Source of the DNA: Leptodactylus fallax
Taxonomy: Eukaryota; Chordata; Amphibia; Anura; Leptodactylidae
NCBI GenBank assembly: GCA_947044405.1
Contig: CAMRHE010001073.1
Span: forward strand, 1 to 64,000
Length of the DNA stretch: 64,000 bases
Direction: 5' to 3'
This document shows, piece by piece, positions 46,426-59,830 of the stretch (position 1 is the first letter of the stretch; each line of letters begins with the position of its first letter). The notes beneath the pieces are model-generated. The model was given only the letters and a program-made list of their open reading frames with translations, made no database searches and was not told the DNA's origin. The position numbers were made by a program, and so were the translations under genes.

Positions 46426-47811
46426 ATGCTGCAAAAGTGTAACTAGCCCTAAAAGCAAAACTTCACCCGATAGCTGGAGACTGGAAACATCATTACTTCT
46501 AGTTAGGGAATATCAAGACTTTACAGGGGCGAAGGTTTTGTTGGGGGGGTGTATCAATAGGGAGTACGTATTGTGGGATGGGAGCCCCCCATGCTACAAG
46601 GTCCCCTAAGTTCCCCCACATAGTATAATGTCCCCAGATCCCACACAGTATCATCCCCCACACTATAGTGGTATGAGTGGTTCTCAGTACTTACCGCTCT
46701 TTGGACCTGCTTCTTCTCTGGTACTGGAACCTACATGGCATATAAGGGCCCGGGAGTCCTAGGAGCGGTAAATACTGTGTATCATAGTCACTGATCACCA
46801 CCGCAACCAATGACCGCTTCCAACTCTACTAATTGAAGGGCTCATTGGTTACCAGGTGACTGCTCTCCTGTATCATCATTCATGAGAGCGGTGCCGGCCA
46901 GGGTCAGCAAGATGGCAGTCTTAACCATGAAACCACCCTCTTGCGTAAACCCCTGGCCAGTATGTTCTCAGGCTAAAGCACCTTGCGGAATAATATTCAG
47001 AATCTTTTTTGTAGGTTTCCTTTTCAGTTGTGGATTTACTTTGCGTACCATTCTCGGTCATCCATGTATGGACAGACTGCTGAGATTTTGTGACGGCAAC
47101 TACTGATATTTGCACTATGTACCGCAGCTAAAATCAAAATGGGACCTCCTTGGGTGCGGGCTCCCACTACTGCACCTCTACTTCCATGGCTTGGTCTCAC
47201 CGTCCTTCTTCTGCAATGTTGTGGAGAGGATAAGCCCTACTGCAAATGATCATAACACCCATAGATAAGAGGAATGATGAATGGCGTTTGGTGAAAGGCG
47301 TTTTCCAGTTAAATATGGGGCATATGTTTTGGCCAGTCCAAGGCCATCACCACATTATACCGAATAGAAATGCTATGGAATAAAAAATAGGTTTTGTGAA
47401 TTCAGTGAGTACACTAACAACACGGAGTCCAAGAACAATCACATGACCCTTAAAGAAACTCTCCAGGCAAAACTAATGTATTGCCCTATGCCTAGAGCAG
47501 GGCTATAGGGGGCAGAACATGACACTGGGAGTCATGGAGCATCAAAGACAGAATGTTTATCATGCTTTGCCCCCTTAGTTCCTGCACTATGTATAACACA
47601 TGGGGGGTTGGAGAGGAATTATTGCACATAGTGCACTGGTCTTAAGATACAGTGCAATGGCGGTAGATGCGCCAGCATTGTTAGGAGGCTCCAGCCTCTT
47701 AATAATTCTGACACACCATGGGAGGTCCCGTTCACCAGAAATTAAATCTATGCCAGACAAGAACTGACATAGATTTCAGATCCTAACTCGTGGTTACCAT
47801 AAATCAGATGG
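46426..47811. other. Unassigned intergenic DNA with CACAGTATAATG-type phrases
   Basis: Near 46610-46660 the CCCCCACATAGTATAATGTC phrase recalls the repeat at 19300. No gene is seen; the open frames are short and lack motifs. Confidence 0.35.
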
Positions 47812-47819
47812 GCTGAGGC

Positions 47820-47978
47820 CAGAGGCGTAACATGAGGATCCTGGGCTGCAATGCAGATACTGTACCAGGCCCCCCCACCCATTCAATCCTTTACAACACT
47901 GGTCTCCTCATATTAGGAAGAGACACTTCTAAGGCCCCTGGCCCAGGTTTAACTGCAACCTCTCAAGTTACGCCCCTG
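47820..47978. mobile_element. hAT MITE with perfect 8-bp target duplication
   Basis: Ends CAGAGGCGTAAC and GTTACGCCCCTG are inverted repeats. The element is bordered on both sides by the identical octamer GCTGAGGC (47812-47819 and 47979-47986), the signature of hAT transposition. It is 159 bp and non-coding. Confidence 0.88.
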
Positions 47979-48136
47979 GCTGAGGCACCCCTGACCTGAT
48001 CCCTCTCCCGCACACTTTCACATAAGTGGTGCAGGAATCAGAAAAATAACAGTGCCACATTTTTGGAGCTAAAATGCCTTTGCGCCAAAAATGTGCCCCT
48101 TTATGCCAGAAAACTGGCGTACTTGTTTTAATATAT

Positions 48137-48302
48137 TTGCCCCATTCAGAGGCCCCAATGCAAAATCTTGGGCCTCTATCTCCCTCGTGCCATTTAGATT
48201 AGTGGTATATTTTATCTAATAGAGAGACCATTGGGGCCCCCTAAGGGTCAAGGGCCTAGTAGTACACTGCTACCGCTGCACCCTCTCTAGCTATGCCCTT
48301 GG
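48137..48302. mobile_element. Probable hAT-like MITE fragment
   Basis: The right end CTCTCTAGCTATGCCCTTG is the complement of the common CAGGGGCATAGCTAG end. The left start at CAGAGGCCCCAATGC is only partly matching, so the element may be a half copy. Confidence 0.4.
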
Positions 48303-48571
48303 CCCCATTGTATCAGCTGTACCTGTGATGTTCTTTTAGGCAGAATTGTCCAGAGATGATGTTGCTGCACCCCCAAATCCCACCCCTCCAATTCCCTATA
48401 AAACATTTCCACTTTCTGGGTCCTGGTTGTTAGTAATCGTAGTGTAATGCAAACAATTAGATATATAGGTTAGTCCAAGAGGAAGGAATAGAGGCAACGG
48501 TCCCATTGGTTAACTTGCATGTTCTTATATTCAATATTTATTTTGGTTAATCCCATGTGCAATAGAAAGGG

Positions 48572-48696
48572 TTAAAGGGGAACCTACAAAAATGGGGGAT
48601 TTCCAGAAGAGCACTTTACAAAATGGTGGAAACCATTTTACAGCAGAAATGGAAAGTGTGACACTTCTTACTCATTGAACTTTATTGTCCCTTTAA
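48572..48696. mobile_element. T2-like MITE, short
   Basis: TTAAAGGGGAACCTACA at the left and TTATTGTCCCTTTAA at the right. The centre CAAAATGGTGGAAACCATTT is palindromic. Confidence 0.72.
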
Positions 48697-49047
48697 AGTT
48701 ATTGATGACCATGTCTGTCCTTCTTTTTCTGAGTCCAGTGGCACCGTACATGCGGAAAAGAAGAGGGCACAGGAAGAAGTGTGGCAGGAATAACCTCAAT
48801 ACTGTAAGAATTTGCCCGAAACAAACTATTGTTCAAACAAAACCACGTGGAAATGTGACCATAATAAAAAGAGGTTTTTGCTCTTTGGATGTCTGCGGTG
48901 TTATTGTTGCTTGTGGTTTATTATATTACAATCTGAAGATTGGGGATAAACTATCATTATGTCACTGGCCTCCAAATTGTGACTCTTCGCCTGGCAGGGC
49001 ATGCTGGGAGTTGTAGTCTAATAGCAGCTGAATAACAGGGCATTCTA

Positions 49048-49207
49048 TTAAAGGGATTATAGAGAATTATAAAAACGACAGAAACAGCGCCACCCCTGTA
49101 CATAGGCTTTACTTGGTATTGCAGTTTATTTCCATTGAAGCTGCAATATCACACACAACCTATGGACAAATGTGGTGCTGTTTTTCTATCCCTGTACAAC
49201 CCTTTAA
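49048..49207. mobile_element. T2-like MITE (GCAATACCAGACACA subfamily), copy 2
   Basis: TTAAAGGGATTATAGAG at the left and GTACAACCCTTTAA at the right. Arms GAAACAGCGCCACCCCTGTA and CAAATGTGGTGCTGTTTTTC are complementary. Confidence 0.75.
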
Positions 49208-49886
49208 AGCCATAATGTTATTCCCATTTAATTGTACATTTGTTGTCCAAAAATTTTATCCTTGCATGCTACAATTTGTGCCACGTTATTATTTCTGCTT
49301 TTAAAGAAAATGAATGGAGCAAGGCAGGGATCAAGGCGGATCTTGGATGCCAGAAACCTAGTGTGACTGGTAGCTGAAACCTATACCTGTCCCTGACTGC
49401 CACAGATTTCAAGAGGTTATCCACGTTCCGATATTGTTGTCTGATTCTTAGGATAGGCCATCGATATTAGATCTGCGAGGATCCGACAGCCAAGATCAGC
49501 TGTTTGGGGGCAATGTGGCGCTTGGTAATATTTACACTGCCATACGATATGTAGTGGCGGATTTTGATACTGCAGCGCTTACCCTTTGAAGTCTATGGGA
49601 GAGTGCCAGGCCATCAATATTAGAAAGTTGTTAACCCTTTAAAGAGCCCTGAGCCTCTTAATAATTCTGAAGCATCTTGGGGAATGGACTAGCACTGGTG
49701 TAGGATACACCAGCCTTAATAAATTCCCTCCATTGTGTCATGTGCACTTTCTGAGGGGGCTGAGCATGACATGTGGATTCAAAGGAAACCAAAGAAATAA
49801 TTCCTATTCCCCCCCCCCCCCCCTGCACCCTCTTCGAGCCTGCACAAAGCATGACACAATTTATCATTTTTGTCTGGCCAGTGACT

Positions 49887-50088
49887 TTAAAGAGGTTGTG
49901 AATGACTTCTAAAACATGGCTACTTTCTTCTTCTCAGGAAGTGACATCATGTCCGTTGGTCACATGGCCATGCTGCAGTTCCATTCATAATGAGATGGCG
50001 ATATGGCATTGTCTTGTGACCAACGCACATGATATCACTTCCTGAGAAGAAAGCAGCCATGTTTTCAAGTCCTGCACAACCCCTTTAA
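49887..50088. mobile_element. T2-like MITE (GACATCATGTCCG subfamily), copy 2
   Basis: TTAAAGAGGTTGTGAATG at the left and CACAACCCCTTTAA at the right. Arms TCTTCTCAGGAAGTGACATC and GATATCACTTCCTGAGAAGA are complementary. The outer left G is mutated (AAAGAGG). Confidence 0.85.
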
Positions 50089-50645
50089 GGAGCAGATTCA
50101 TTTCAGAAGTGATAGAACTCTTTAGAAAACATATGACAACCAGTTCACAGCCATGAATTATGCTGTCATTAAAGTGTTACATTTACATTACCAAACCCTG
50201 TAAATTGGATTAAGAAAATTGTCGGCGCAGCTGAAATATATTTTTAAGCATTTATTAATGAAGTTTGTGATATAATTTTACTGCATCATATTTCTAGAAA
50301 TTCAGTCATAGCTATATAGTCAGCTGTCTTCTGGCTTGAGGGCTAAAAAATCCCCGGCCAATTCACCTGTCCTCAAGTGTATTGGGTGCCCCAGTTTGTC
50401 CTGTGGACTCTGGCACAGAACAATGATCTAAGAGTATCTGGGACATGCTGCCTACATGAGCTAAAGGTTTATCATGTGTATAGTGATGGTTTTAGTATGA
50501 AAATATGGCACCGTTGGGCACCTTATGGCGGTATTATTTAGGTGCTGTGATTATAAGTTTCACCATTGTTTGGTGTTATTATTGTTCTATGAATATTGAG
50601 CAGGGCCCAGAGGTCTGCATAAACCTGTCAATATACAGGAGACAC

Positions 50646-51014
50646 TTAAAGGGGTTGACCAGGATTTATTTTATTTATGGCCTATCCTTAGGGCTCCCGC
50701 ACAGATCAGCTGTGTGGGGCCACATCTGATGCCCGTATTACACATAGCACAGAACCAAAAACAGTTGGCTCCTTGCCCTGTATAGTGGCCAGAAGGCATC
50801 ATTGCAGCTAAGGCCCCATTGACTTTAATGGGAGTTAACCCACAGTACCAGTGCACAGCCACTATACAGGGCATGGAGCTTCCGCTCTGTACTATATATA
50901 GTATGGGCTCCAAACAGCTGATCCGTGCAGGGAACCCTACCGATCAGATATTTATAGCCTATCCTTTAGGCCATAAATAACAAAAAAAACAAAAAAACAC
51001 CTGGACAACTTTAT
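50646..51014. mobile_element. T2-like foldback, right end decayed
   Basis: TTAAAGGGGTTGACCAGG at the left and CCTGGACAACTTTA at the right. Arms GGCCTATCCTTAGGG and AGCCTATCCTTTAGGCC, and CTATACAGGGCA with its inverse TGCCCTGTATAG, are complementary. Confidence 0.72.
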
Positions 51015-51448
51015 TATAGCTTTTCACTATGTTTATCTGCATATATCTGTATTTTATAATCATTCTGCCCTTTCTGTAACAGAATTCAGCTCTTCATGCA
51101 CTGACGTCCTGGTGAGCCTGTGATAAACTTGTCTTTATACATACCAGCCAATCAAAAGAGGCGGAGCTGCAGGAGGAGGAGAGAACAACAGCCTGGACCA
51201 ATGATAAGGCAGGGTGTGTGTCTCAGACTACCTTAGACTCACTGTAGGCACAGATCACACTTTTACATAATGAAGAAAAGCTAAAAAGCCAACAGCAAGC
51301 ACAGAGAAAAATACTGTAGATAGCAGCATCTCCTGTAGGTACCGACTTTTACATACAGATTTTGAGCTCATGACTTAACAGTTGCTTTGAAAGTTCACCA
51401 CAAACACAGGAGACACTAGTATGCAAACACTTGCTAAAAATCTGGTTC
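51015..51448. other. Unassigned intergenic DNA
   Basis: No gene or repeat end is recognised. A GGAGGAGGAGAG purine stretch occurs at about 51172. Confidence 0.3.
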
Positions 51449-51720
51449 TTAAAGGAAGTCTGTCATCAGATCCCAGCATGTCAACCCAGCCCCGCAGATA
51501 AATAGGTTAGATAGATCAAATGGTGTTTTTTTCCTGTATGGAGCAATGGCCACACCCTCATTAGTCCAAAAAGCTAATTTGCATATTGACAAAAACAGCG
51601 ATATCTTGGCAACGGAGGCAGCGACTCACAAGGGGAAAACACTGTTTGACCCAGCTGACCCTAACCTATCTATCTGCAGGGCTGGGTTGATATGCTGGCT
51701 TCTGGTGACAATCCCTTTAA
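51449..51720. mobile_element. T2-like MITE (GGGCTGGGTTGATATG subfamily), intact
   Basis: TTAAAGGAAGTCTGTCATC at the left and GGTGACAATCCCTTTAA at the right. Inner arms are CCAGCATGTCAACCCAGCCC and GGGCTGGGTTGATATGCTGG. Confidence 0.88.
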
Positions 51721-52189
51721 GCACACCATGCATATAAAGATTATGTCCTTAGGACAATGCCATTGCCTCCTGTATATTGCCATGTGGGATTCCACCTGAC
51801 TGTGCTGTAATTCCAGGGCTGAAGCAGAAATCAGGTAAGGACTCAAAATAACTAGTATTCCCATCATGGCTGGAGCAGAAGACCAGCAGCGGGGAACATG
51901 GGGCATTGTACAGGTGTGTCATTTTCTTATTTTTAATCTTATGTGCCCTTTCCTAATTTTTGTCTGAGGGCCAGAAATTCCTTTAACCCATACTAATACA
52001 ATTCAGCAAATGATCAGGACAGGAGAGAGATTTGTGCTGCTGATGTGCTCCACCTTCACATCATTGTCTAGAGTGGCCATGTGCAACATTTGCCCCTTTT
52101 ACCCTGCTACAATGTCATCCTTCGGGGATGTGTATGCAGTATTTTCCTCACTGAAACCTGTGTTTCTTGCACAGCGATTTCTCCCAACC

Positions 52190-52215
52190 TTAAAGAGGAC
52201 CTGTCACCATAGATA
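52190..52215. mobile_element. Solitary T2-like end
   Basis: TTAAAGAGGACCTGTCACC. No right end is identified before the Tc1 copy at 52874. Confidence 0.4.
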
Positions 52216-52873
52216 GACAGGTCTTAGACCCCAGGGGGTCTGATCACTAATGCAATGCATTGAGCAGCCTTAATAGAAGCTAATGCTAGACAAGCCTGGG
52301 AGCCTTCAGTAGGCTCCCGGCTGTCATGGCAACGGATCACTGGCCCCGGAAAATGGCGCCTTGATCAGCTTTGACTGAGACCCTGGGGACCTTAATGCCC
52401 ACAATCAGTACCCACACTGATCGCAGGCATTAGTGCCGGGTCTTTGGTGTAGTTTGCAGCAGAGACCTGGCAGCCTCTCAGCTCCTGAATGGCTGCCATA
52501 TTTAAATACCTGTAATAGTATGGTGGATGTTGGGAAGGGGTTAAGCTAGTTCGGCTAACAGCTATTACCATACCTCCCAACTTTCAAAGGATAAATAGAG
52601 GGATAGAATGTGTAGCAAGCTGTGTGTGCCCCCACACAGTATAACACCCCTATAGTCACCCTAACATGGTATACCTCCACAATATAAAGTCCCCTCCAGT
52701 TGTCCTCACAACATAATGTTCCCATCCAATTGCTCCAACAGTATAAAGTCCCTAACAAATATAATAAAAACCTTATACCCACTTCACCTGATGTCACTAC
52801 ATTGCGCCTATTGCTCCCACAGACGGCTCCTGCTTCACCATTGTACTCAACTCATCTGTGTCCTCCAGACATA

Positions 52874-53835
<962 letters not shown>

Positions 53836-54103
53836 TATACAACATGCTCAACCCTTCTTTCCAACATCTGCTGGTGGGGTTTGGTCAGTACGCCTCCATA
53901 CACATTAGGTGACTGGTTAGTCCTACTGAAATAATATCATTAATATTGGGAATAAATTAACATATGCAACCTCAACATTATAAGATTCCTCAAGGAAGTA
54001 TAGACACACAGTAATGGACACATATCATTAAATACATATATATATATATTTATACCCCAATGCTCGCCACTGTTGGTACACATCTCCTTATGACGCTACT
54101 TTA

Positions 54104-54127
54104 AAAAAAAAAAAAAAAAAAAAAAAA
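54104..54127. repeat. Poly(A) run
   Basis: An uninterrupted A run of about 24 bases after CTACTTT. It does not follow a recognisable retroposon body. Confidence 0.9.
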
Positions 54128-54739
54128 CCGTGAAATTGTTGGCAAGCATTTTTCAGAAAATAAGAGCCGGATTCATTTAGTTGTCACCCTGACCAACTTG
54201 ATCTGCCGCTCACTAGCCACTGGGGCATGAAATAAGATGCCAGAAAGACTTGTGTAGGGGTTAGATGAGCAATGTGTCTTGAAGGCCAGGAATCCAGTGC
54301 CGATACCGGTGTTAATAAAGAGATTTGTCTTCATTTGGCAGCGCTGTCTGAATGTGGATGAGTATTTGGGCAGTGGGGGGAGCGGAGGGGGATTACACTC
54401 AATGGTTTCCTGCAATAGACTGAGAAATTCCGGTTTTCATATAGGCATGAGTAACTGGATTCACTATAGAAAAGTATGGAACACATGGAACGTATACTCC
54501 TAAGCAAATTACAATATATGGAGCAAGTCAGTTGTCGTATTCAGTCATATGGCTCTTTATCTGATTCTGAGAAAGCTGGGTGACAACCATAATATCTCTC
54601 TTTGAGTTGTCACCCTGCCACCCAGGCTTCATTGATCATCCAGTTCAGTGTTGCTGATCAATGACACGGCTACCATTCAGGATTCTAGAAAAGCTGGGTG
54701 GTATAACGGAAATTGTTTAAAAATATGGAAATAGTTGGG

Positions 54740-55336
54740 TTAAAAGAGTTGTCCAGGGAGTCTAATTGTACTTACTTCCTCCTGAGACTTTTTCAAGCTG
54801 GACATGACGGTTCCTGGCTAGATTTTGTGACCCCGGCCCCCAGCTTGCTCCTCCTCCCTCCTCTCCCATTTTACCTGTGCCATGGGGCTGCCTTTATTAT
54901 AGTGTGTCAGCCCACATAGAGTTAATGCTAGAATGGGGTGGTTAAAAGAAGGTTCCCCTGCAGTAGGTGGCGCTACCTCTGCTCTGGGTGTTTCTGTCCA
55001 TCCTGAGCCTCGGCATGGTTGGTGGCAGCGTGGTCCAAATAGTGACTAAATATGGCTCTCCTAACTCTAGCCCACCTGGTTTGATGTGGCCACAGAAAGT
55101 GGTGCCTTCAGCTACGGTATCCACGCCACACCAAGGAGGACATTTTTTTTTTAACAACTCCATTCTAGAATCTTCTGCCCACATAAGGAGATAAGGTAGA
55201 GGGCAAAGCAGTCAGGAGCTGGATTCTGGTTCTATTCTCATGACCCAGGGTCAGAACCAGCCTGGAACCCCCCAGGTCCAGTTTCACAAAAATCCCCAAA
55301 GTAAGGAGAATTAAACTCCCTGGACAACTCCTTTAA
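54740..55336. mobile_element. T2-like MITE (GTTGTCCAGGGAG subfamily)
   Basis: TTAAAAGAGTTGTCCAGGGA at the left and CCCTGGACAACTCCTTTAA at the right, TTAA-flanked. The central sequence includes a CTCF-like motif (54959-54975). Confidence 0.88.
54959..54975 (+). promoter_or_regulatory. Candidate CTCF-binding motif inside a T2-like element
   Basis: TGCAGTAGGTGGCGCTA agrees with the CTCF core (CCASYAGRKGGCRC) at all but the first position. Because it sits in a repeated element, other copies could have spread it. Confidence 0.45.
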
Positions 55337-55639
55337 GAGTACATCCAGACTGGATTTAACTACTTCAGATTTCCAATGGTGAAAATTACGTCTGAATTGC
55401 ACAGCGGCAAAAATAGCACTAAATGGTGCAGTTTTTGCGGAGGAATTCAGAGCAAAATTGTTATGGATCCAACCTATGGATTGGAAAAGGTGAAATCTGC
55501 AGTGAAATTCCGCACCACAGGTCAATTTATTGTGTTTTTTTACCACATTGTGTAGATAGGATTTGCAGATATTTTGCTGCTACTGTACAGATTTTCCACC
55601 TGCAATTCCTCTGCAGACCCGTCTTGTGTGGATGTAGCT

Positions 55640-56076
55640 AAGGCTGAGGCCCCACGTTGCAGATTTTGCTGCAGATTTTTGAGCCAAAGCCAAGAGAGGC
55701 TGTAAAAAGAATGGTAATTATATAGAAAATTCTTATACTTCTCCCTTCTGCTCAATCCACTCCTAGCTTTGACTCAAAAACCACAGCAAAATCTGCAACA
55801 AAAAAAGCAGCTTTTCCACAACGTGGGTCCCCACATTGCAAAAACACTGCATTTTACAGTACTTGCAAAGTGGATGGGATTCTGGCTAATCCTATCCACA
55901 CACTGTAGAAAAAAATCTGCAGTGGAAAATTTTTGAATATCGCAGCATGTCTATTATACCTACGGAAACGCTGATGTTTTCTGTATATGTATAATAGGGG
56001 CAAACTCTGTGGATTTTCAGTGAAAAATGCTGCCTTTTATTTTTTGCTGCGGCTCGCTATGTGGGGCCTCAACCTT
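55640..56076. mobile_element. GGCCCC-type foldback, long copy
   Basis: The left AAGGCTGAGGCCCCACGTTG pairs with the right TATGTGGGGCCTCAACCTT. An inner pair (TTTGAGCCAAAGCCAAGAG, CTTTGACTCAAAAACC, CAAAATCTGCAACAAAAAAA) suggests a shorter element of the same family nested inside. Confidence 0.75.
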
Positions 56077-57804
56077 ACAGAGATTTTCATATAGAGACGT
56101 AAACAATAAAGGGATCCTTCTCTTTGCACAATTCCTCACTGTTAGAAGGGTCTCACCCCATGAGAAGCTATATAGAAATCATCCTGCTGCTGGGATCAAC
56201 TATGATCTGTGGCAGAACCTGGCAACAAGCATTCGTTTTCTCTGCAGCACCCCCACAGGATAAGCAAAGCATTACACAGTTCTCATTGATCTGGTAACTC
56301 ATCGACATGCCGAGTCCTCCAGAGACAACTGCTCTTTGAGGATCCCGATAAGAGTATTTGTATTTATATTTTAGGGGGGGAAATCCTCTATATAATAAAT
56401 GTTCATGTCTATAGGTGGAGATAGAGAGCTGTGTAATCTGTGAAAAAGCATTAAGAAATAATAGCGAGAAACGAAGTGAATTGATGCACATATTTGTCAT
56501 GCCTCAATAGCAGATGTTCTATCTGCATCATAGATACAATGCAATAAGCGTCCTATTCATGTAAACATCTGCAGAACATCCGACCCCTGGAGGAAGGAAT
56601 AGCACTGGTGCAGAGGTGGGAGGGAAGAAACTGCGGACATTGTGACCATAAAGCCACCACAGATAGGTCCCTCTAATTTAAAAGATACGTGTCACCAGAA
56701 AATGAACTATTTTTTTTTTAACCAAGTTTATTTTAACCAAATATTTAAAGAATTTTTGATGATTAATAAAAAAAATATTAACTCTGGCAACTGAGCCTAA
56801 TAATAGACTGGTACTTGTCTATTCTGTAGAGGTTTTCTTTGCAGCAGTTGCCTCCTTTACATCACAAATGGGATTACAATAGAAGATAATAACTCTATGG
56901 ATAACACAGTTTATTTACCCCCCCCTCTGTGGACAGGGCATGTGTAGAACTTTTCCATAAACCCCAATGAGACGGCTCTAATTTATTGCTGCCTATACAG
57001 GGCAGAGAAGAAGCTCAGACAATATAGAAGCCCCATAGTTATGTATAGATATTAATAGAATTTAAGAAATCTACAATTAGAAAATAAAAACAGATGAAAA
57101 AAATTATCTATTTCACTAGTTTAAATACATAAAATAAAAATATTGGAATGCATTCCCTTTAAGGTTGTATTCACTCCATACTTGCCATAGATGTTGGAAG
57201 TCTACACTGGAAGGATCTATCGATAAATGCCCCCATATAGGTAAGCAGTGGTATATGTCTCCCATATCGATACCAGTATACAAACAACGGTATTCCAGCC
57301 CGATCATGCCCAATGGACATACTTTAGGCACTGACATTTGAAACCTTACTTCTCCTTTAAGATGTCTTGTGGCAGAGTACCACAAAAATCATGTTTTTTT
57401 GAAAAGCTGCTTATTGCACGCCACATACAGTATCTAATGTAGAGCACAAGGTAAGGGAGGGGACATATGTATGTTTTTGGGATGAACATCCATTTAGTCT
57501 AGTGAACTAGACCAATTTTGTCCAAGTATATTTATGACTATGTAAGAAAGAACCTGTGATGCTAAACATTTCTAAACTCTGGAAATGGTGAAAAGAATTT
57601 CAGGCCTGTATCTACACGGGGTTCTCCATGACTCCTAATGTCACTGCAGAGTGACATCACCAGAGCAAGCAGCAATTCCCTGCCACAGTCAGGTAGCACA
57701 GGATGGCAACAGCAAGCAGAGGAAGACTAGTAATTCTATGTAGTCTGGCAAATCAAAGGAGACGCTTGCCAAATATCTGGGCATGACCTTAGCCGCCCTT
57801 TATG
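56077..57804. other. Unassigned intergenic DNA with scattered T2-like ends
   Basis: Right-type ends CATTCCCTTTAA (about 57151) and CTTCTCCTTTAA (about 57350) occur without clear partners. No gene is seen. Confidence 0.35.
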
Positions 57805-58011
57805 AGGCCTCATGCACATGACCAAGTACTCAGCCTGAGGCTTCTCTGAGGGGGTTTCCAATGCTCCGTTCTGATGCTTATAGAGCAGGTCTTATCCTGC
57901 TCTGTGACAACAGAACCCCCCATTGAAATCAATGGGGGGATGGAAGGCATTCTGCTAAAATGAAATCGAACACCCCTTGGCCTGCACGCTCAGTTGCGTG
58001 GATGAGGCCTA
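57805..58011. mobile_element. Foldback of the AGGCCTCATGCAC type, copy 2
   Basis: The left AGGCCTCATGCACATGACC pairs with the right GCGTGGATGAGGCCT. Inner TTCTGATGCTTATAGAGCAG and a CCCCCCATTGAAATCAATGG palindrome are present. Confidence 0.72.
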
Positions 58012-58295
58012 CATTAAGCTGTACATTTAAAGAAGATACTACAGTATTTTGGCAGTGTACAGTAGAAGAGGATGGGGCTGGACAAGCTGATGACTGAGTA
58101 GTTCCACTACAAGTCCATGTGCACATGTTCAGGGCTTTATCCTGTGTTAAAGTCCAACTTCATGCACCGTCTTTGCACTAGTCTATTGTACACGCAGTAA
58201 AAAAACAAAAACAAAAAAACCCCATTCAAGATAGGAAAAAAAAAAAAAGTGCTTCCCCACTGCCCTATAAAAAAGGCTCTCAGAGGCTACTTTTG

Positions 58296-59130
58296 GGTTT
58301 TATACCTCTTGGTGATAGAATGCAGACTTATGGACTTGTCTCAACAACGCACTCAAAAATATTTGAGAGGGGGCGCATCATTGGACTGAGAGAAGCAGGA
58401 TGGTCGTTTCAACGAATTGCCAGCCAAATAGGCCATTCTGTTCTAGCTATGAGTAGTCGCTATGTGAGGGAACGCGCACATGGTGAACACACCACCAGTA
58501 GATAGGCTCATGTGATCTGTTCACAAGCATGAGCAGCTCCCAGTCTCCTTGTCCACCATCCAGACACAGGTGACGCCTACGTTGCACACCACTGTCTCTG
58601 CCCAGACAATTTCCAGGTGCTTTATGGAAGGAAATTTGATGTCAATGAAATGAATGAAAAACCTGGACCACTACAGAACCATATAATCTTTAGCGACAAA
58701 TCCAGATCTGTTTGGGACCCAATGATGGTTGGGTTCAAGTACGGAGACCTCATGGTGAGCGCTTCAATCCTGCCTTTGCTGTGGAGTGACACACTGACCC
58801 AACTGCTGGTGTAATAATCTGGAGAGCCATTGTATATGACAGTCGGTCATCCCTAGTTGTGATACAAGGGACACTAACAGATTAGTGATATGTACAGGAG
58901 AACTGGCATTTTTCAGCAGGATAATGCTCACCCACACACAAGGGTTTCACAGGAATGGCTCCACCAGATTACACTACTTCTTGGCATGCCCGGAGACCAG
59001 ATTTATTAAGCATTCATGGGACCAGCTGGGATGCCAGCTTCAGCAACCTATAAGCGTGCAATATCTACAAGGCCATTGTAACATGTGTGGGCAAATGTGC
59101 ACCACATGATACCATAGAGAACCTGTATCT
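58296..59130 (+). pseudogene. Decayed Tc1/mariner-like transposase
   Basis: The fragments read in order, in shifting frames. A helix-turn-helix segment (FERGRIIGLREAGWSFQRIA) lies at about 58361-58420, a catalytic-domain entry (IIFSDKSRSVWD) at about 58680-58720, an IIWRAIVYDSRS-like block at about 58815-58850, and a QDNAHPHTQ-like second-aspartate block near 58918. Multiple stops and shifts are present. It is a different lineage from the DD38E and DD34E copies in this window, and older. No terminal repeats are recognised. Confidence 0.75.
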
Positions 59131-59535
59131 CATCTTGTATCCAGGCTAGAGGTGACCCCGCTCAGTTGCACAGTTTTCCCCAATAAACTTCTCCTTCTGC
59201 TCTAATATTGTAGTCTCTTCCATATATCCTCATTACAGTCACAGAGAATGGTTCACTCCATTCCAACAACTTCTTCCTGGTGCAGGATTTTTTTTTTTCG
59301 CCATTATTTGTTCAGTGTACTGTATGTAGATATATTGGGGCAGATTGATTATGTCTTGTATACCAGTTTTCTGGGTTTTTGCACAAAAGAAAAAAAAAAA
59401 TCCTTGCAACTTTTTGTACCACAGTGTGCACGGAGCGGGCCATCAGTTTTTCCAGCTTCTGGTACAGTAGACCTGGGTTAAACGTAATCTTGTATCTAAT
59501 GCAGATATAGTTATTCTAGCAAAGCACGCTGGAAA

Positions 59536-59830
59536 TTAAAGGGGCTGTCCAGGACAGGATACACAATTTTCCGCAAGGAGGCTGGGGAAGGTAAAAAAAA
59601 AAAAAAATAAAAATTATCACCTGTCCCATGTCCCAGTGCTGTCCAGACTCGCAGTGCCTCCTCCGGCAGAAGTGACCACTGAGGAAAATAGCGTTCTAAG
59701 GAAAGGAACCGGGACGTCTTGGATCCTTTCCTTAGGCCGCTGATTGACCTCAGTGGTCACGTGAGGCAAGTACTCCCGCCAGAACAAGACCCCAGGAACA
59801 GCAAGATGGGACTATGGTGGGAGACACTGG
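59536..59830. mobile_element. T2-like foldback (GCTGTCCAGGAC), right end lost
   Basis: TTAAAGGGGCTGTCCAGGAC at the left, then GGGGAAGGTAAAAAA. Arms GAAGTGACCACTGAGG and CCTCAGTGGTCACGTG, and CTAAGGAAAGGA and TCCTTTCCTTAG, are complementary. It resembles 3016-3362. Confidence 0.65.

Noticed and set aside
48675..49016. A 113-codon plus-strand frame with a hydrophobic start
   Set aside because: It begins in the right end of a T2-like MITE, has no family motif, and shows no splice or start context supporting a gene.
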